Part shown: positions 1 through 11,235 of the stretch, in pieces | Layout: each line of letters begins with the position of its first letter | Position numbering within the stretch: position 1 is the stretch's first letter | DNA from: Sphingomonadaceae bacterium | Lineage (GTDB): Bacteria; Pseudomonadota; Alphaproteobacteria; Sphingomonadales; Sphingomonadaceae | NCBI GenBank assembly: GCA_027533105.1 | Contig: JAPZTW010000008.1 | Location: forward strand, 310,001 to 374,000 | Direction of reading: 5' to 3' | DNA length: 64,000 nt | The notes under the pieces: generated by a model | What the model was told of the DNA's origin: nothing | What the model saw: only the letters and a program-made list of their open reading frames with translations | Databases searched by the model: none | Program-made: the position numbers and the translations under genes

Positions 1-208
1 CAGCCAGCGTCTGGTCATCGGTGGGGTGAACCTGGACCGAGAGCGGCTCGGAGGTGAAGATGTACTTGACCAGCAGCCGGTCGAGCACAGGCGGTGGCTC
101 GAACCAGACCTCACCGATCCGGTCGGGCGACAGGCCGGTGAACGGCGCCGGCAGATCGGCCCGGCCCCACGGTTTGGCGACCATCCGCGTGGCCAGGCGT
201 GCGCTCAT
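1..208 (-). CDS. manA: Mannose-6-phosphate isomerase, class I (partial, N-terminal part)
   Basis: Only the first 69 codons are inside the window; the gene continues past the left edge. The ATG at 208 overlaps the manC stop codon in an ATGA junction, so the two are co-transcribed. The reading frame gives a metal-binding cupin start typical of type I phosphomannose isomerases: VWFEPP near residue 36, then KYIF and QVHPTDDQ, where Gln and His are zinc ligands in the family. The enzyme interconverts fructose-6-phosphate and mannose-6-phosphate and would feed GDP-mannose synthesis with the adjacent manC. The assignment rests on this short conserved stretch and on the neighbour. Confidence 0.82.
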   Translation of the reverse strand, partial: MSARLATRMVAKPWGRADLPAPFTGLSPDRIGEVWFEPPPVLDRLLVKYIFTSEPLSVQVHPTDDQTLA

Positions 209-1245
209 TGCTGGCTGGCGCCCTTGAGCTTGCCGACCAGCTGGGTTCCGGTCCGGCTGGTGACCAGCACCTCGTTGCCATCGACCACCACGATCACGTC
301 CTGCAGCCCGATCACCGAGACGCGCGGCCCATCGCTGCTGACCAGGACATTGTGGCAATCGACCAGTTCGGCCTCGCCCTGCACGCTGTTCCCCTCCGCA
401 TCATGCGGCAGGGCGGCGTGGAGCGCGTCCCAGCTGCCGATATCCGACCAGCCCATGTCGACCGGCACCATCGCCGCCTGGCCGGTGTTTTCCATCACCG
501 CATAGTCGACCGATTCGGGCTTGAACCCGTCGAACTCGGCCGCGCCCGGGTGAAACCGGCGGCCATCGGCCTGACCAGCGGCCACTGCAGCGCGCGCTGC
601 GGCATGGATCGCCGGCCGGTGCGCCATGAGCTCGGCCAGGAACGTGCCGACGCGGAAAGCGAAGATCCCGCCATTCCAGGCGTGGCGCCCGCCGGCGACA
701 AAGGCCTCGGCCCGGGCGCGATCGGGCTTTTCGACAAACCGGGCCACCCGGAAGCCGTCATGGGCGATCGGTTCGCCGCGTTCGAGATAGCCGAAGCCGG
801 TTTCCGGGCTCTTGGCCTCGATCCCGAAGGACACCAGAAAGCCCTCCGCCGCCAGCGCCGCGGCACGATTGGCCGCCGCACGAAAGGCCGCCGGATCGGC
901 AATGTGATGATCGCTGGGGCAGACCAGCATGATTGCATCGTCCGGCAGCCGGAAGGCCGCCAGGGCAATCGCCGCTGCCGTGTTGCGAGCGACTGGTTCG
1001 ACGATGATCGAGGCCTCCGGCATGGTGCCGAGCTGCGCTTCGACGTGATCGACATGCGCCGCGCCGGTCACCACGATCGGCGCGGCGAAGCCATGCTCTG
1101 GTGCGGCACGGGCGATCGTCGCCTCGAACAGGGTGGCGCTGCCCAGCAGGGGCAGGAACGGCTTGGGCTTGGTCGCCCGGCTGCGTGGCCACAGGCGGGT
1201 GCCGCTGCCTCCGCACAGGATGACCGGGGTGATGGATGGCTGCAT
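205..1245 (-). CDS. manC: Mannose-1-phosphate guanylyltransferase
   Basis: Makes GDP-mannose from mannose-1-phosphate and GTP, the precursor of GDP-fucose and mannose residues in surface glycans. The 346-residue protein has the nucleotidyltransferase loop CGGSGTRLWP at residues 11-20, PVARNTAAA near 84-92, SDHHI at 111-115 and FVEKPD at 170-175. At this length it has only the transferase part; the isomerase domain fused in AlgA-type enzymes is instead supplied by the next gene, manA, with a 4-base overlap. A stretch of 78 bases without a gene separates it from the 1324-1665 gene on the same strand, so its promoter may lie there. Confidence 0.93.
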   Translation of the reverse strand: MQPSITPVILCGGSGTRLWPRSRATKPKPFLPLLGSATLFEATIARAAPEHGFAAPIVVTGAAHVDHVEAQLGTMPEASIIVEPVARNTAAAIALAAFRLPDDAIMLVCPSDHHIADPAAFRAAANRAAALAAEGFLVSFGIEAKSPETGFGYLERGEPIAHDGFRVARFVEKPDRARAEAFVAGGRHAWNGGIFAFRVGTFLAELMAHRPAIHAAARAAVAAGQADGRRFHPGAAEFDGFKPESVDYAVMENTGQAAMVPVDMGWSDIGSWDALHAALPHDAEGNSVQGEAELVDCHNVLVSSDGPRVSVIGLQDVIVVVDGNEVLVTSRTGTQLVGKLKGASQQ

Positions 1246-1323
1246 GGTTCAGTCTGACTGCCGAAACGAGGCGGCGCTCCTGCCGAAATAATCTTGTAAA
1301 GTCAATTGCATGGTCATCTGGCG

Positions 1324-1665
1324 TCAGTGCTCCCACGGTTCGAGCCGGCAACCCTCGCCTTCGGTGGAGGTGGCGGTCTGGCTGGCCAGCAGCGGGAAAG
1401 TGGCGGTGACGCTGCGCGCCTCGGCATCCTCGCTCAGCATGACCAGTTCCATGCCCGGTTCGAAATCCTTGCGGCAATCATCCAGGCTGCGTCCGCCCAG
1501 GTGGCGGCACGAGCAGGCGACCCGGGCCCCATAGGATGCGCCCGTCAGCGCAAAGCTGTTCAGCGGCTGCCAGAACCAGCCCAGCAGCGCGGCAACCAGG
1601 CCAAGGACGAGCCAGGGCCAGCGGCGGCGGGCGCGCGGTGAAACGGCAGGGTTTGCGGTTGCCAT
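1324..1665 (-). CDS. Small membrane-anchored cysteine-containing protein, unknown function
   Basis: A protein of 113 residues starting at the ATG at 1665; an upstream in-frame ATG at 1692 would add nine residues but leaves almost no room before the divergent gene at 1698. After an Ala/Pro/Arg-rich start (ARRRWPW) there is one hydrophobic segment at about residues 19-36, which looks like a membrane anchor. The exported part has a CSC motif, another Cys twelve residues later and one near the C-terminus, which could form disulfides in the periplasm. I do not recognise the family. It is divergent from the serine hydrolase, 32 bases apart, so the two may share a control region. Confidence 0.6.
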   Translation of the reverse strand: MATANPAVSPRARRRWPWLVLGLVAALLGWFWQPLNSFALTGASYGARVACSCRHLGGRSLDDCRKDFEPGMELVMLSEDAEARSVTATFPLLASQTATSTEGEGCRLEPWEH

Positions 1666-1697
1666 CGGCCAGCCTTTGCGCAAGGGATGCACGCGCC

Positions 1698-4844
<3,147 letters not shown>

Positions 4845-4856
4845 GCCCGACTGGCC

Positions 4857-5492
4857 TCAGGGATAAAGCAGGCCGGAAGTCCACTGGCCATCATCGCCCA
4901 GTTCGAACCGGCGGCGTTCGTGCAGCCGGAACGGGCGGTCTATCCAGAATTCGAAGGCATGGGGCACCAGCCGGAAGCCGGTCCAGTGCGGCGGGCGCGG
5001 AATCTGGCCGACGAGGTGCCGCGCGGTCACCTTGGCGATCCGGGCCAGGAATTCGCCGCGCGAGGCAAGCGGGCGCGACTGGTCAGAGGCCAGCGCGCCC
5101 AGCTGCGAATCGCGGCTGCGGCTGGCGAAATAGGCGTCGGCCTTTTCCGGCTCGACTTCCTCGATCCGGCCTTCGATGCGGATCTGGCGGCGCAGGCTTT
5201 TCCAGTGGAACAGCATGGCGGCCTGCGGATTGGCGAGCAGTTCCCCGCCCTTGCGGCTTTGCGCATTGGTATAGAACACGAAGCCGTCCGGCCCATGGTC
5301 CTTCAGCAGCACCATCCGCACCGAGGGCGCGGCATCGGGCGTGGCCGTGGCGACGGCCACGGCTTCGGGATCGTTGGGCTCGCTCTTCTTCGCCTCGGCA
5401 AACCATTCGGCAAAGAGCGCGAGGGGTTCGGCGGCGGGGATCGCGTCGGCTGACTGGGCGGCGGCTTGCTGTTCGTCCATGCCCCGCGCCAT
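4857..5492 (-). CDS. pdxH: Pyridoxamine 5'-phosphate oxidase
   Basis: FMN enzyme that oxidises pyridoxine or pyridoxamine 5'-phosphate to pyridoxal 5'-phosphate (vitamin B6 pathway). The 211-residue protein has the family pattern: SVRMVLLK and FYTN for FMN binding, SRKGGEL and FHWKSLRRQ in the middle, RSRDSQ, and the C-terminal RPPHW, FRLVP and LHERR blocks. Two ATG codons, at 5492 and 5480, are possible starts; homologous sequence begins well after both. It is divergent from cbpA, 68 bases apart. Confidence 0.94.
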   Translation of the reverse strand: MARGMDEQQAAAQSADAIPAAEPLALFAEWFAEAKKSEPNDPEAVAVATATPDAAPSVRMVLLKDHGPDGFVFYTNAQSRKGGELLANPQAAMLFHWKSLRRQIRIEGRIEEVEPEKADAYFASRSRDSQLGALASDQSRPLASRGEFLARIAKVTARHLVGQIPRPPHWTGFRLVPHAFEFWIDRPFRLHERRRFELGDDGQWTSGLLYP

Positions 5493-5544
5493 AGCCCCGG
5501 TGGGGGACGGCGCAAAGCGAGAACCTTGCCGTATCGCCGCACGG

Positions 5545-5558
5545 CTCCTAGCTAGGAG
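5545..5558 (+). promoter_or_regulatory. Perfect palindrome covering the cbpA ribosome binding site
   Basis: CTCCTAGCTAGGAG is its own reverse complement. The right arm contains most of the Shine-Dalgarno AGGAGG (5554-5559) and the left arm contains the matching CTCCT. In RNA, the CUCC and GGAG ends could pair around a six-base loop and hide the site, as simple RNA thermometers do. As DNA it could equally be an operator between divergent pdxH and cbpA. Function is inferred. Confidence 0.45.
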
Positions 5559-5560
5559 GC

Positions 5561-6514
5561 ATGGCCGATCCCTATTCGATCCTGGGCGTAGCGCGCGGCG
5601 CGAGCGAGAAGGACATCAAGTCCGCCTATCGCAAGCTGGCGAAGGAGCTCCACCCGGACCGCAATGCCGACAATCCCAAGGCCGCGGAGCGCTTTTCGGA
5701 AGTGACCCGCGCCTATGATCTGCTGTCCGACAAGGACAAGCGCGCCCGGTTTGACCGGGGCGAGATCGATATCGACGGCAACCCCACTGGCTATGGCTTT
5801 GGTGGCGGCGGCGGCTTTGGCGGGGCGGGCGGTCAGCGCGGCTTCCGCGCCGACGGGTTCGAAGGCTTTGGCGGCGGCAATGACGCCGGGATTGACCTTG
5901 GCGACATCTTCGAAGGCCTGTTCGGCGGGCGCGGCGGCTTTGGCGGCGGCGGAGCCAGTCCTTTCGGCAATGGCGGGCGGGCGCGGGCCGCACCCAAGGG
6001 TGCGAACGTGGCTTACCAACTGGGCGTCTCGCTGCCCGATGCGGCCGCCCGGGCAACCCAGCGGATTACCCTCGCCGACGGCAAGACCATCGACCTGAAG
6101 CTGCCCGCCGGGGTGGAAGACGGCACCCAGATGCGCCTGTCCGGAAAAGGCGAGCAAGGGCCGGGCGGCGCGGGCGACGCGCTCGTCACGATCCGCATCC
6201 AGCCCCATCCCTTCTTCCGCCGCGATGGCGACAACCTGCGGCTCGACCTGCCGATCAGCCTCGACGAGGCGATCAATGGCGCGAAGGTCAAGGTGCCGAC
6301 CGCCGAAGGCGCGGTCATGCTGACGGTCGCCCCAGGCTCCAGCTCGGGCAAGACGCTGCGCATCCCCGGCAAGGGTTTCAGCCGCAAGGACGGGACCCGC
6401 GGGGACCAGCTCGTGACACTGGAAATCCAGCTGCCCGAGGGCGATGCCGACCTCGCCCGGCGGCTCGAAGGCTGGACCGATCCCCGCAACCTGCGCGCGA
6501 AACTGGGCGTCTAG
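5561..6514 (+). CDS. cbpA: DnaJ-type co-chaperone, CbpA family
   Basis: A 317-residue type II J-protein. The J domain spans residues 1-70 with the essential HPD at 31-33. A Gly/Phe-rich linker follows (about 75-150), then two beta-barrel peptide-binding domains. There is no CxxCxGxG zinc finger, so it is CbpA-like rather than DnaJ. It should stimulate DnaK ATPase and hand over unfolded proteins. Its AGGAGG lies only one base before the ATG and inside a perfect 14-base palindrome (5545-5558), unusual and perhaps regulatory. The yihY-type gene and fabI follow on the same strand. Confidence 0.92.
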   Translation: MADPYSILGVARGASEKDIKSAYRKLAKELHPDRNADNPKAAERFSEVTRAYDLLSDKDKRARFDRGEIDIDGNPTGYGFGGGGGFGGAGGQRGFRADGFEGFGGGNDAGIDLGDIFEGLFGGRGGFGGGGASPFGNGGRARAAPKGANVAYQLGVSLPDAAARATQRITLADGKTIDLKLPAGVEDGTQMRLSGKGEQGPGGAGDALVTIRIQPHPFFRRDGDNLRLDLPISLDEAINGAKVKVPTAEGAVMLTVAPGSSSGKTLRIPGKGFSRKDGTRGDQLVTLEIQLPEGDADLARRLEGWTDPRNLRAKLGV

Positions 6515-6532
6515 GCCAGACCGGGCGGGGGC

Positions 6533-7537
6533 GTGGAAGAAATACCTCTCGAACAGGCGCGGGCCGAGGCGCACCTGGCGCCCGACCTTTCGCCCGAAGC
6601 CCGCCGCAAGCAGGCGCTGCGCTGGCGTGCCGGGCTGGAGGAACAGGTTGGCCCCCAGACCCGGCGACGGCTGGTCCGGTTTGGCCGGGTCTTGCAGCGG
6701 GTCTGGACCGGGGCCTGGAACGATGGCTTCATCCACGCCGGGAACCTCGCCTACATGGCGATCCTGGCGCTGTTCCCGTTCTTCATTACCGTCGCGGCGA
6801 TTTTTGCCCTGTTCGGCGAGGAATCGCAGCGCCAGGCGTCGGTCAGCACGTTCCTGCTGGCCGTGCCGCCGATGGTGCGGTCGGTGCTGGAACCGGTGGC
6901 GCAGGACGTGGTCCAGGCCCGCTCCGGCCTGCTGCTGTGGATCGGCGGGCTGATCGGCCTGTGGACCGTCGGCAGCCTGATCGAGACGATCCGCGATATC
7001 CTGCGCCGCGCCTATGGCACGCCGCCAGCCGCCGCCTTCTGGCGGCACCGTTTGATCTCGACCGGGGTGATCGTGATCGCGGTCATCGGCCTGCTCGCCT
7101 CGCTGTTCGCGCAGGTCGCGATCGGCACGGTGGAGCAGGTGATCGCGGCCTGGTTCCCGCGCTTTGGCGACTGGGCGGCAACGCTGGCCACCTCGCGCCT
7201 GATCCCGGCGGTGGTGCTGTTCGTCTCGCTCTATGCGCTGTTCTTCACGCTCACGCCCACCGCCTATCGCGCGCGGCGCTATCCCAAGTGGCCCGGCGCG
7301 CTGCTGGTGACGATCTGGTGGGCAGCGGTCACGATTGCCCTGCCCTGGGTGCTGGCGCGGTTCTTCACATACGATCTCACCTACGGGAGCCTGGCCGGCG
7401 TGATGATCGCGCTTTTCTTTTTCTGGCTGGTTGGCTTAGGGATGGTGGTTGGAGCGGAGCTCAACGCGGCCCTGGCCGTGACGCCCGAGGAACGCGACAT
7501 GATCGGCGATGCCGTAACGGAAGACGGCGCCCGATAG
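6533..7537 (+). CDS. YihY/virulence-factor BrkB family inner membrane protein
   Basis: A 334-residue polytopic membrane protein starting at GTG 6533. About 65 polar residues precede the characteristic GNLAYMAILALFPFFI segment. Further hydrophobic segments follow, with the conserved GSLAGVMIALFFFWLVGL region near the end. The family (formerly mis-named RNase BN) has about six membrane spans and an unproven role, possibly transport. It starts 18 bases after cbpA and ends 19 bases before fabI, so the three are likely one transcript. Confidence 0.85.
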   Translation: MEEIPLEQARAEAHLAPDLSPEARRKQALRWRAGLEEQVGPQTRRRLVRFGRVLQRVWTGAWNDGFIHAGNLAYMAILALFPFFITVAAIFALFGEESQRQASVSTFLLAVPPMVRSVLEPVAQDVVQARSGLLLWIGGLIGLWTVGSLIETIRDILRRAYGTPPAAAFWRHRLISTGVIVIAVIGLLASLFAQVAIGTVEQVIAAWFPRFGDWAATLATSRLIPAVVLFVSLYALFFTLTPTAYRARRYPKWPGALLVTIWWAAVTIALPWVLARFFTYDLTYGSLAGVMIALFFFWLVGLGMVVGAELNAALAVTPEERDMIGDAVTEDGAR

Positions 7538-7556
7538 GGATTTGGGGAAGACACGA

Positions 7557-8360
7557 ATGACCGGATTGATGGCAGGCAAGCGCGGGCTGATCATGGGGCT
7601 CGCCAATGACAAGTCGCTGGCCTGGGGGATCGCCAAGAAGCTGCACGAGGCCGGGGCGGAACTGGCCTTTTCCTATCAGGGCGAAGCACTGGAAAAGCGC
7701 GTCCGCCCGCTCGCCGCATCGCTGGGCAGCGATTTCCTGATCGATTGCGACGTCTCCAGCATGGACGCGCTCGATACCGCCTTTGCCGCCCTCGCGGCGC
7801 GCTGGCCGACAATCGACTTCGTGGTCCACGCGATCGGCTTTTCCGACAAGAACGAGCTGCGCGGAAAGTATGTCGATACCAGCCTCGACAACTTCCTGCT
7901 GACCATGAACATCTCGGCCTACAGCTTGGTCGCCGTGGCCCAGCGCGCGGCGCGGATGATGCCGGATGGCGGCTCGCTGTTGACCCTGTCCTACTACGGC
8001 GCCGAAAAGGTGATCCCGCATTACAACGTGATGGGCGTGGCCAAGGCCGCGCTGGAAACCAGTGTGCGTTACCTCGCCAACGATCTGGGCCCGGCCAATA
8101 TCCGCGTCAACGCGATCTCGGCCGGCCCGATCAAGACCCTGGCCGCCAGCGGGATCGGCGATTTCCGCTATATCCTGAAGTGGAACGAGTACAATTCGCC
8201 GCTGCGCCGCAACGTGACGATCGAGGACGTGGGCGGCTCGGGCCTCTACTTCCTGTCCGGCCTGTCGAGCGGCGTGACCGGCGAGGTCCACCACGTCGAT
8301 GCCGGTTACCACGTGGTCGGCATGAAGCAGGAAGACGCACCCGACATCGCGCTGGGCTGA
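7557..8360 (+). CDS. fabI: Enoyl-[acyl-carrier-protein] reductase [NADH]
   Basis: Last reductive step of each type II fatty acid elongation round, and the triclosan target. The 267-residue SDR protein has the active-site residues Y146, Y156 and K163 at the same numbers as in the E. coli enzyme. The NADH loop is GLANDKSLAWGIA at residues 14-26. The ATG at 7557 follows GGGGAAG with good spacing; a TTG at 7542 is also in frame but less likely. It converges on the CDP-glucose dehydratase gene. Confidence 0.95.
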   Translation: MTGLMAGKRGLIMGLANDKSLAWGIAKKLHEAGAELAFSYQGEALEKRVRPLAASLGSDFLIDCDVSSMDALDTAFAALAARWPTIDFVVHAIGFSDKNELRGKYVDTSLDNFLLTMNISAYSLVAVAQRAARMMPDGGSLLTLSYYGAEKVIPHYNVMGVAKAALETSVRYLANDLGPANIRVNAISAGPIKTLAASGIGDFRYILKWNEYNSPLRRNVTIEDVGGSGLYFLSGLSSGVTGEVHHVDAGYHVVGMKQEDAPDIALG

Positions 8361-8405
8361 CGCCCGCCGCCGTTTGACGCGCTGGACAGCGGTGGGGAGA
8401 CGCGC

Positions 8406-9476
8406 TCATCCCAGCAGGGCGCGATATCGATCAATCTGGTCCTGCGTCAGGTGGCGGGCATCGCCGCCCGCGGCGAAGGCCTTGTGCCATTCGACGATCC
8501 AGCCCAGCGCTTCTCCCAATGGCAAGACCGGACTCCACCCCAGCAAGGCGCGAGCCTTGGACGTATCGAGCCGCAACAGGCCTGCTTCATGCGGTACGGC
8601 CCCGGTCCAGGGCTGCGGCGGCTTGGTTTCGCCCCACAGCGCCTGCAACTGGGCAACGATCCAGGATACGGGACGCGCATCGCTATCGGCTGGCCCGAAG
8701 TTCCAGGCATCGGCAAATTCGCCCTCGTCAGCAAGCAACCGTTCGGCGATCAACAGGTAACCGTGCAGCGCCTCCAGCACGTGTTGCCAGGGCCGAACCG
8801 CGGAGGGCGAACGGATTGCCGGCGCCTCGCCCCGCTCGAAGGCACGCACCAGGTCCGGGAGCAGCCGGTCAAGCGCCCAGTCGCCGCCGCCAATGACATT
8901 GCCCGCGCGCACCGATGCCAAGGCCATGCCACCCTCGCCAATGGCCTGGACCGGAAAGAACGACCGGCGATAGGCAGAAACGACCAGTTCGGCGCAGCCC
9001 TTCGAACTGGAATAGGGATCGTATCCTCCCATCGGATCGCTCTCGCGATAGGGCCAGACCCATTCGCGGTTCTCGTAACACTTGTCGGTCGTGATACACA
9101 CGAAGGCTTCGACGGAGCCAACGAGGCGAGCGGCCTCCAGCAGATGAACCGTCCCCATCACATTCGTGTCAAAGGTTTCAACCGGCTGTTCGTATGACAG
9201 CCGGACAAGCGGCTGCGCAGCAAGGTGGAACACCACTTCCGGCCGGGCCTTGGCAAAGATTTCATGCACCCTGGCCAGGTCGCGGATATCGCAGACATGG
9301 TGATCGACCAGTTCGGCAATCCGCGCCTCGGCAAACAGACTGGGCGTGGTCGGCGGATCCAGTGCGATCCCTGTAACCTCAGCCCCCAGCCGATGCAGCC
9401 AGAGTGCCAGCCAACTGCCCTTGAACCCGGTGTGCCCGGTCACCAGAACCCGGCGCCCCTGCCAGTGATCGGCCAT
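8406..9476 (-). CDS. rfbG: CDP-glucose 4,6-dehydratase
   Basis: Converts CDP-D-glucose to CDP-4-keto-6-deoxy-D-glucose, the branch point for CDP-linked dideoxy and branched sugars. The 356-residue extended SDR has GHTGFKG at residues 14-20, TTDK near 129-132 and Y155xxxK159. The Lys in TTDKCYEN and the length match RfbG/DdhB/AscB. The ATG at 9476 is two bases beyond the stop of the cytidylyltransferase gene; a GTG at 9485 is also possible. The usual next enzyme (the PLP/iron-sulfur 3-dehydrase E1, RfbH) is not in the window. Confidence 0.93.
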   Translation of the reverse strand: MADHWQGRRVLVTGHTGFKGSWLALWLHRLGAEVTGIALDPPTTPSLFAEARIAELVDHHVCDIRDLARVHEIFAKARPEVVFHLAAQPLVRLSYEQPVETFDTNVMGTVHLLEAARLVGSVEAFVCITTDKCYENREWVWPYRESDPMGGYDPYSSSKGCAELVVSAYRRSFFPVQAIGEGGMALASVRAGNVIGGGDWALDRLLPDLVRAFERGEAPAIRSPSAVRPWQHVLEALHGYLLIAERLLADEGEFADAWNFGPADSDARPVSWIVAQLQALWGETKPPQPWTGAVPHEAGLLRLDTSKARALLGWSPVLPLGEALGWIVEWHKAFAAGGDARHLTQDQIDRYRALLG

Positions 9477-9478
9477 GG

Positions 9479-10252
9479 TCACCACACCTTCCAGGGCGCA
9501 GCGCCGTTGTTCCAGAGTTCTTCGAGATAGAGCTTGTCACGCAGCGTATCCATCGGCTGCCAGAAACCATTATGGCGAAAGGCACACAGTTCCCCGCTCG
9601 CCGCCAGTCGCTCGAGTGGTTCACGCTCCCAGATCGTCGACGGTCCGTCGATCAGGTCGATCACCGCGGGGTCCATCACGAAGAAACCGCCATTGATTTG
9701 CGCGCCATCCCCGGCCGGCTTTTCCTGGAAGCTGATGACCCGATCACCTTCGAAATCGAGCGCGCCAAAGCGGCCGGGCGGAGCGACCGCTGTAATGGTG
9801 GCCTTGCGGGCATGCGCCCGATGGTAGGCAAGCAGCGCGGAGATATCGATGTCGGCAACGCCATCGCCGTAAGTCAGGCAAAAGGGTTCGTCAGGATCGA
9901 GAAACGGGCTGACAGCCTTGATCCGGCCACCAGTCATGGTGTCCGAACCGGTATCGACCATGGTGATCCGCCAAGGTTCGCTGCGCTTGCGATGCACTTC
10001 CAGCGAATTATTGGGCAAATCGATGGTTACATCAGCAGTATGCAAGAAGTAATTCTGGAAATACTCCTTGATCATATACCCCTTATAACCGAGGCAAATC
10101 ACGAAGTCATTCACACCATGCGCTGAATAAATCTTCATGATGTGCCACAAGATCGGCATCCCGCCGACCTCGACCATGGGCTTTGGCCGAATAGAGGTTT
10201 CCTCGCCCAGTCTTGTACCAAGACCGCCGGCCAGAATTACCGCCTTTGTCAC
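9479..10252 (-). CDS. rfbF: Glucose-1-phosphate cytidylyltransferase
   Basis: Makes CDP-glucose from glucose-1-phosphate and CTP, the entry step of CDP-deoxysugars. Starting at GTG 10252 the protein has 257 residues, as in Salmonella RfbF. The nucleotidyltransferase loop AGGLGTRL is at residues 8-15, followed by SIRPKPMVEVGG; YGDGV and NGGFFVMD are further family blocks. The frame stays open upstream to 10327, but those residues are not homologous. rfbG follows directly, so the pair forms a two-gene unit with a leader rich in inverted repeats (10298-10415). Confidence 0.93.
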   Translation of the reverse strand: MTKAVILAGGLGTRLGEETSIRPKPMVEVGGMPILWHIMKIYSAHGVNDFVICLGYKGYMIKEYFQNYFLHTADVTIDLPNNSLEVHRKRSEPWRITMVDTGSDTMTGGRIKAVSPFLDPDEPFCLTYGDGVADIDISALLAYHRAHARKATITAVAPPGRFGALDFEGDRVISFQEKPAGDGAQINGGFFVMDPAVIDLIDGPSTIWEREPLERLAASGELCAFRHNGFWQPMDTLRDKLYLEELWNNGAAPWKVW

Positions 10253-10297
10253 AAATATACTCCGGGACGCAAACTCTGGACGCAAGAAAGGCCTGCC

Positions 10298-10307
10298 ATG
10301 CCGGCAT
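10298..10307. repeat. Short palindrome upstream of rfbF
   Basis: ATGCCGGCAT is a perfect 10-base palindrome 46 bases before the rfbF GTG start. It could be an operator half-site pair or chance in GC-rich sequence; I have no basis for naming a regulator. Confidence 0.25.
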
Positions 10308-10376
10308 CTTGCGCCACAGATCGCCACCCGCTTCGGATCTGCTCCGCGAACTGATCGTTAGTCGCACCTCAGGCGC

Positions 10377-10415
10377 TGGGCAATGCCCAAGTCGGCGCTG
10401 GCCGATAAATCGGCC
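10377..10415 (-). terminator. Two inverted repeats between the M23 gene and rfbF
   Basis: GGCCGAT-AA-ATCGGCC (10400-10415) is a perfect 7-bp inverted repeat beginning 13 bases after the M23 stop codon at 10428. TGGGCA-A-TGCCCA (10377-10389) is a second one beside it. On the minus strand these could end M23 transcription or act as operators for rfbF. No run of T follows, so a Rho-independent terminator is uncertain. Confidence 0.35.
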
Positions 10416-10427
10416 CGGTTGATCGTG

Positions 10428-11138
10428 CTACTGGATCACCGGGCGCGGCAATTCGCCCGTGAGGCGTGGGTCCGACCATCCGGTCCAACGCGCCACAACA
10501 AGCTTGGCCGGGGGTAGCCATGCGTCGATCAACGGCCCGGTACCGGCTCGCGCAATGGCCCCGGACAAGCGCGCCAGCGGATTGACGGGCCGGCCCTCTA
10601 CCCTGAGCTCATAATGCAGGTGGCTCCCGGTTGACCGGCCGGTGGAGCCGACTGCGCCAATCGGCGTCCCCGCTTCGACGGACTGGCCCGGAAACACGAG
10701 CATGCGCGAGAGATGGGCGTAACGGGTGGTGATTCCCTGGCCATGATCAAGCTCGATCAGCTGGCCATACCCCCCTGCCCAACCCCGAAAGACAACGCGC
10801 CCGGGCAGGGTGGCGCGCACTGCCGCGCCGGCCGGGGCCGGCAGATCCACGCCGACATGCCGACGCTCTCCTTGCCCGAACGGATCGCTACGCAAACCCA
10901 ATCCGGATGAGACCAGCCAACCGCTCGACAGTGGCGCGCGCTTGCGCTCCAGGGCCAGCCAAAGGCTGTCTGCCGCACCCGATTCCAATGGCATCCGCTC
11001 TTCCTGCAAGGCCGGCTCGACGGCCCAGCCTGGTTGCAGGGCCACCGTATCCCCGGTCGGCAACAAGCCGGTCGGAGCAGCCATCGCGGGCGTTGCAACG
11101 ACAAGGATCGCAGCAATGGAAAAAAGACCGGTTTTCAT
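10428..11138 (-). CDS. M23 family (LytM-type) metallopeptidase, exported
   Basis: A 236-residue protein if started at ATG 11138 (or ATG 11144), which gives a signal peptide ending near AMAAP. The LytM domain is complete: HxxxD as H94 and D98, YAHLS with H142, and HLH with H173 and H175. It should therefore be an active zinc endopeptidase that cuts peptidoglycan cross-links. A longer frame up to 11237 lacks a signal and overlaps the divergent gene at 11236. Its place between polysaccharide genes does not reveal a specific role. Confidence 0.86.
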   Translation of the reverse strand: MKTGLFSIAAILVVATPAMAAPTGLLPTGDTVALQPGWAVEPALQEERMPLESGAADSLWLALERKRAPLSSGWLVSSGLGLRSDPFGQGERRHVGVDLPAPAGAAVRATLPGRVVFRGWAGGYGQLIELDHGQGITTRYAHLSRMLVFPGQSVEAGTPIGAVGSTGRSTGSHLHYELRVEGRPVNPLARLSGAIARAGTGPLIDAWLPPAKLVVARWTGWSDPRLTGELPRPVIQ

Positions 11139-11235
11139 AGTCATCGCTTTCGCCAAGGCCTTGCCTAGCCTGGGGACCGAGGGTTGTTCAAGCTGATTGA
11201 CAAGCTTGGCACCGGACCGATAGGGCCGCAACTTC

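Noticed and set aside
1330..1360. tRNA-like GGTTCGAGCC stretch
   Set aside because: It is inside the 1324-1665 gene and no acceptor stem or anticodon arm can be folded around it.
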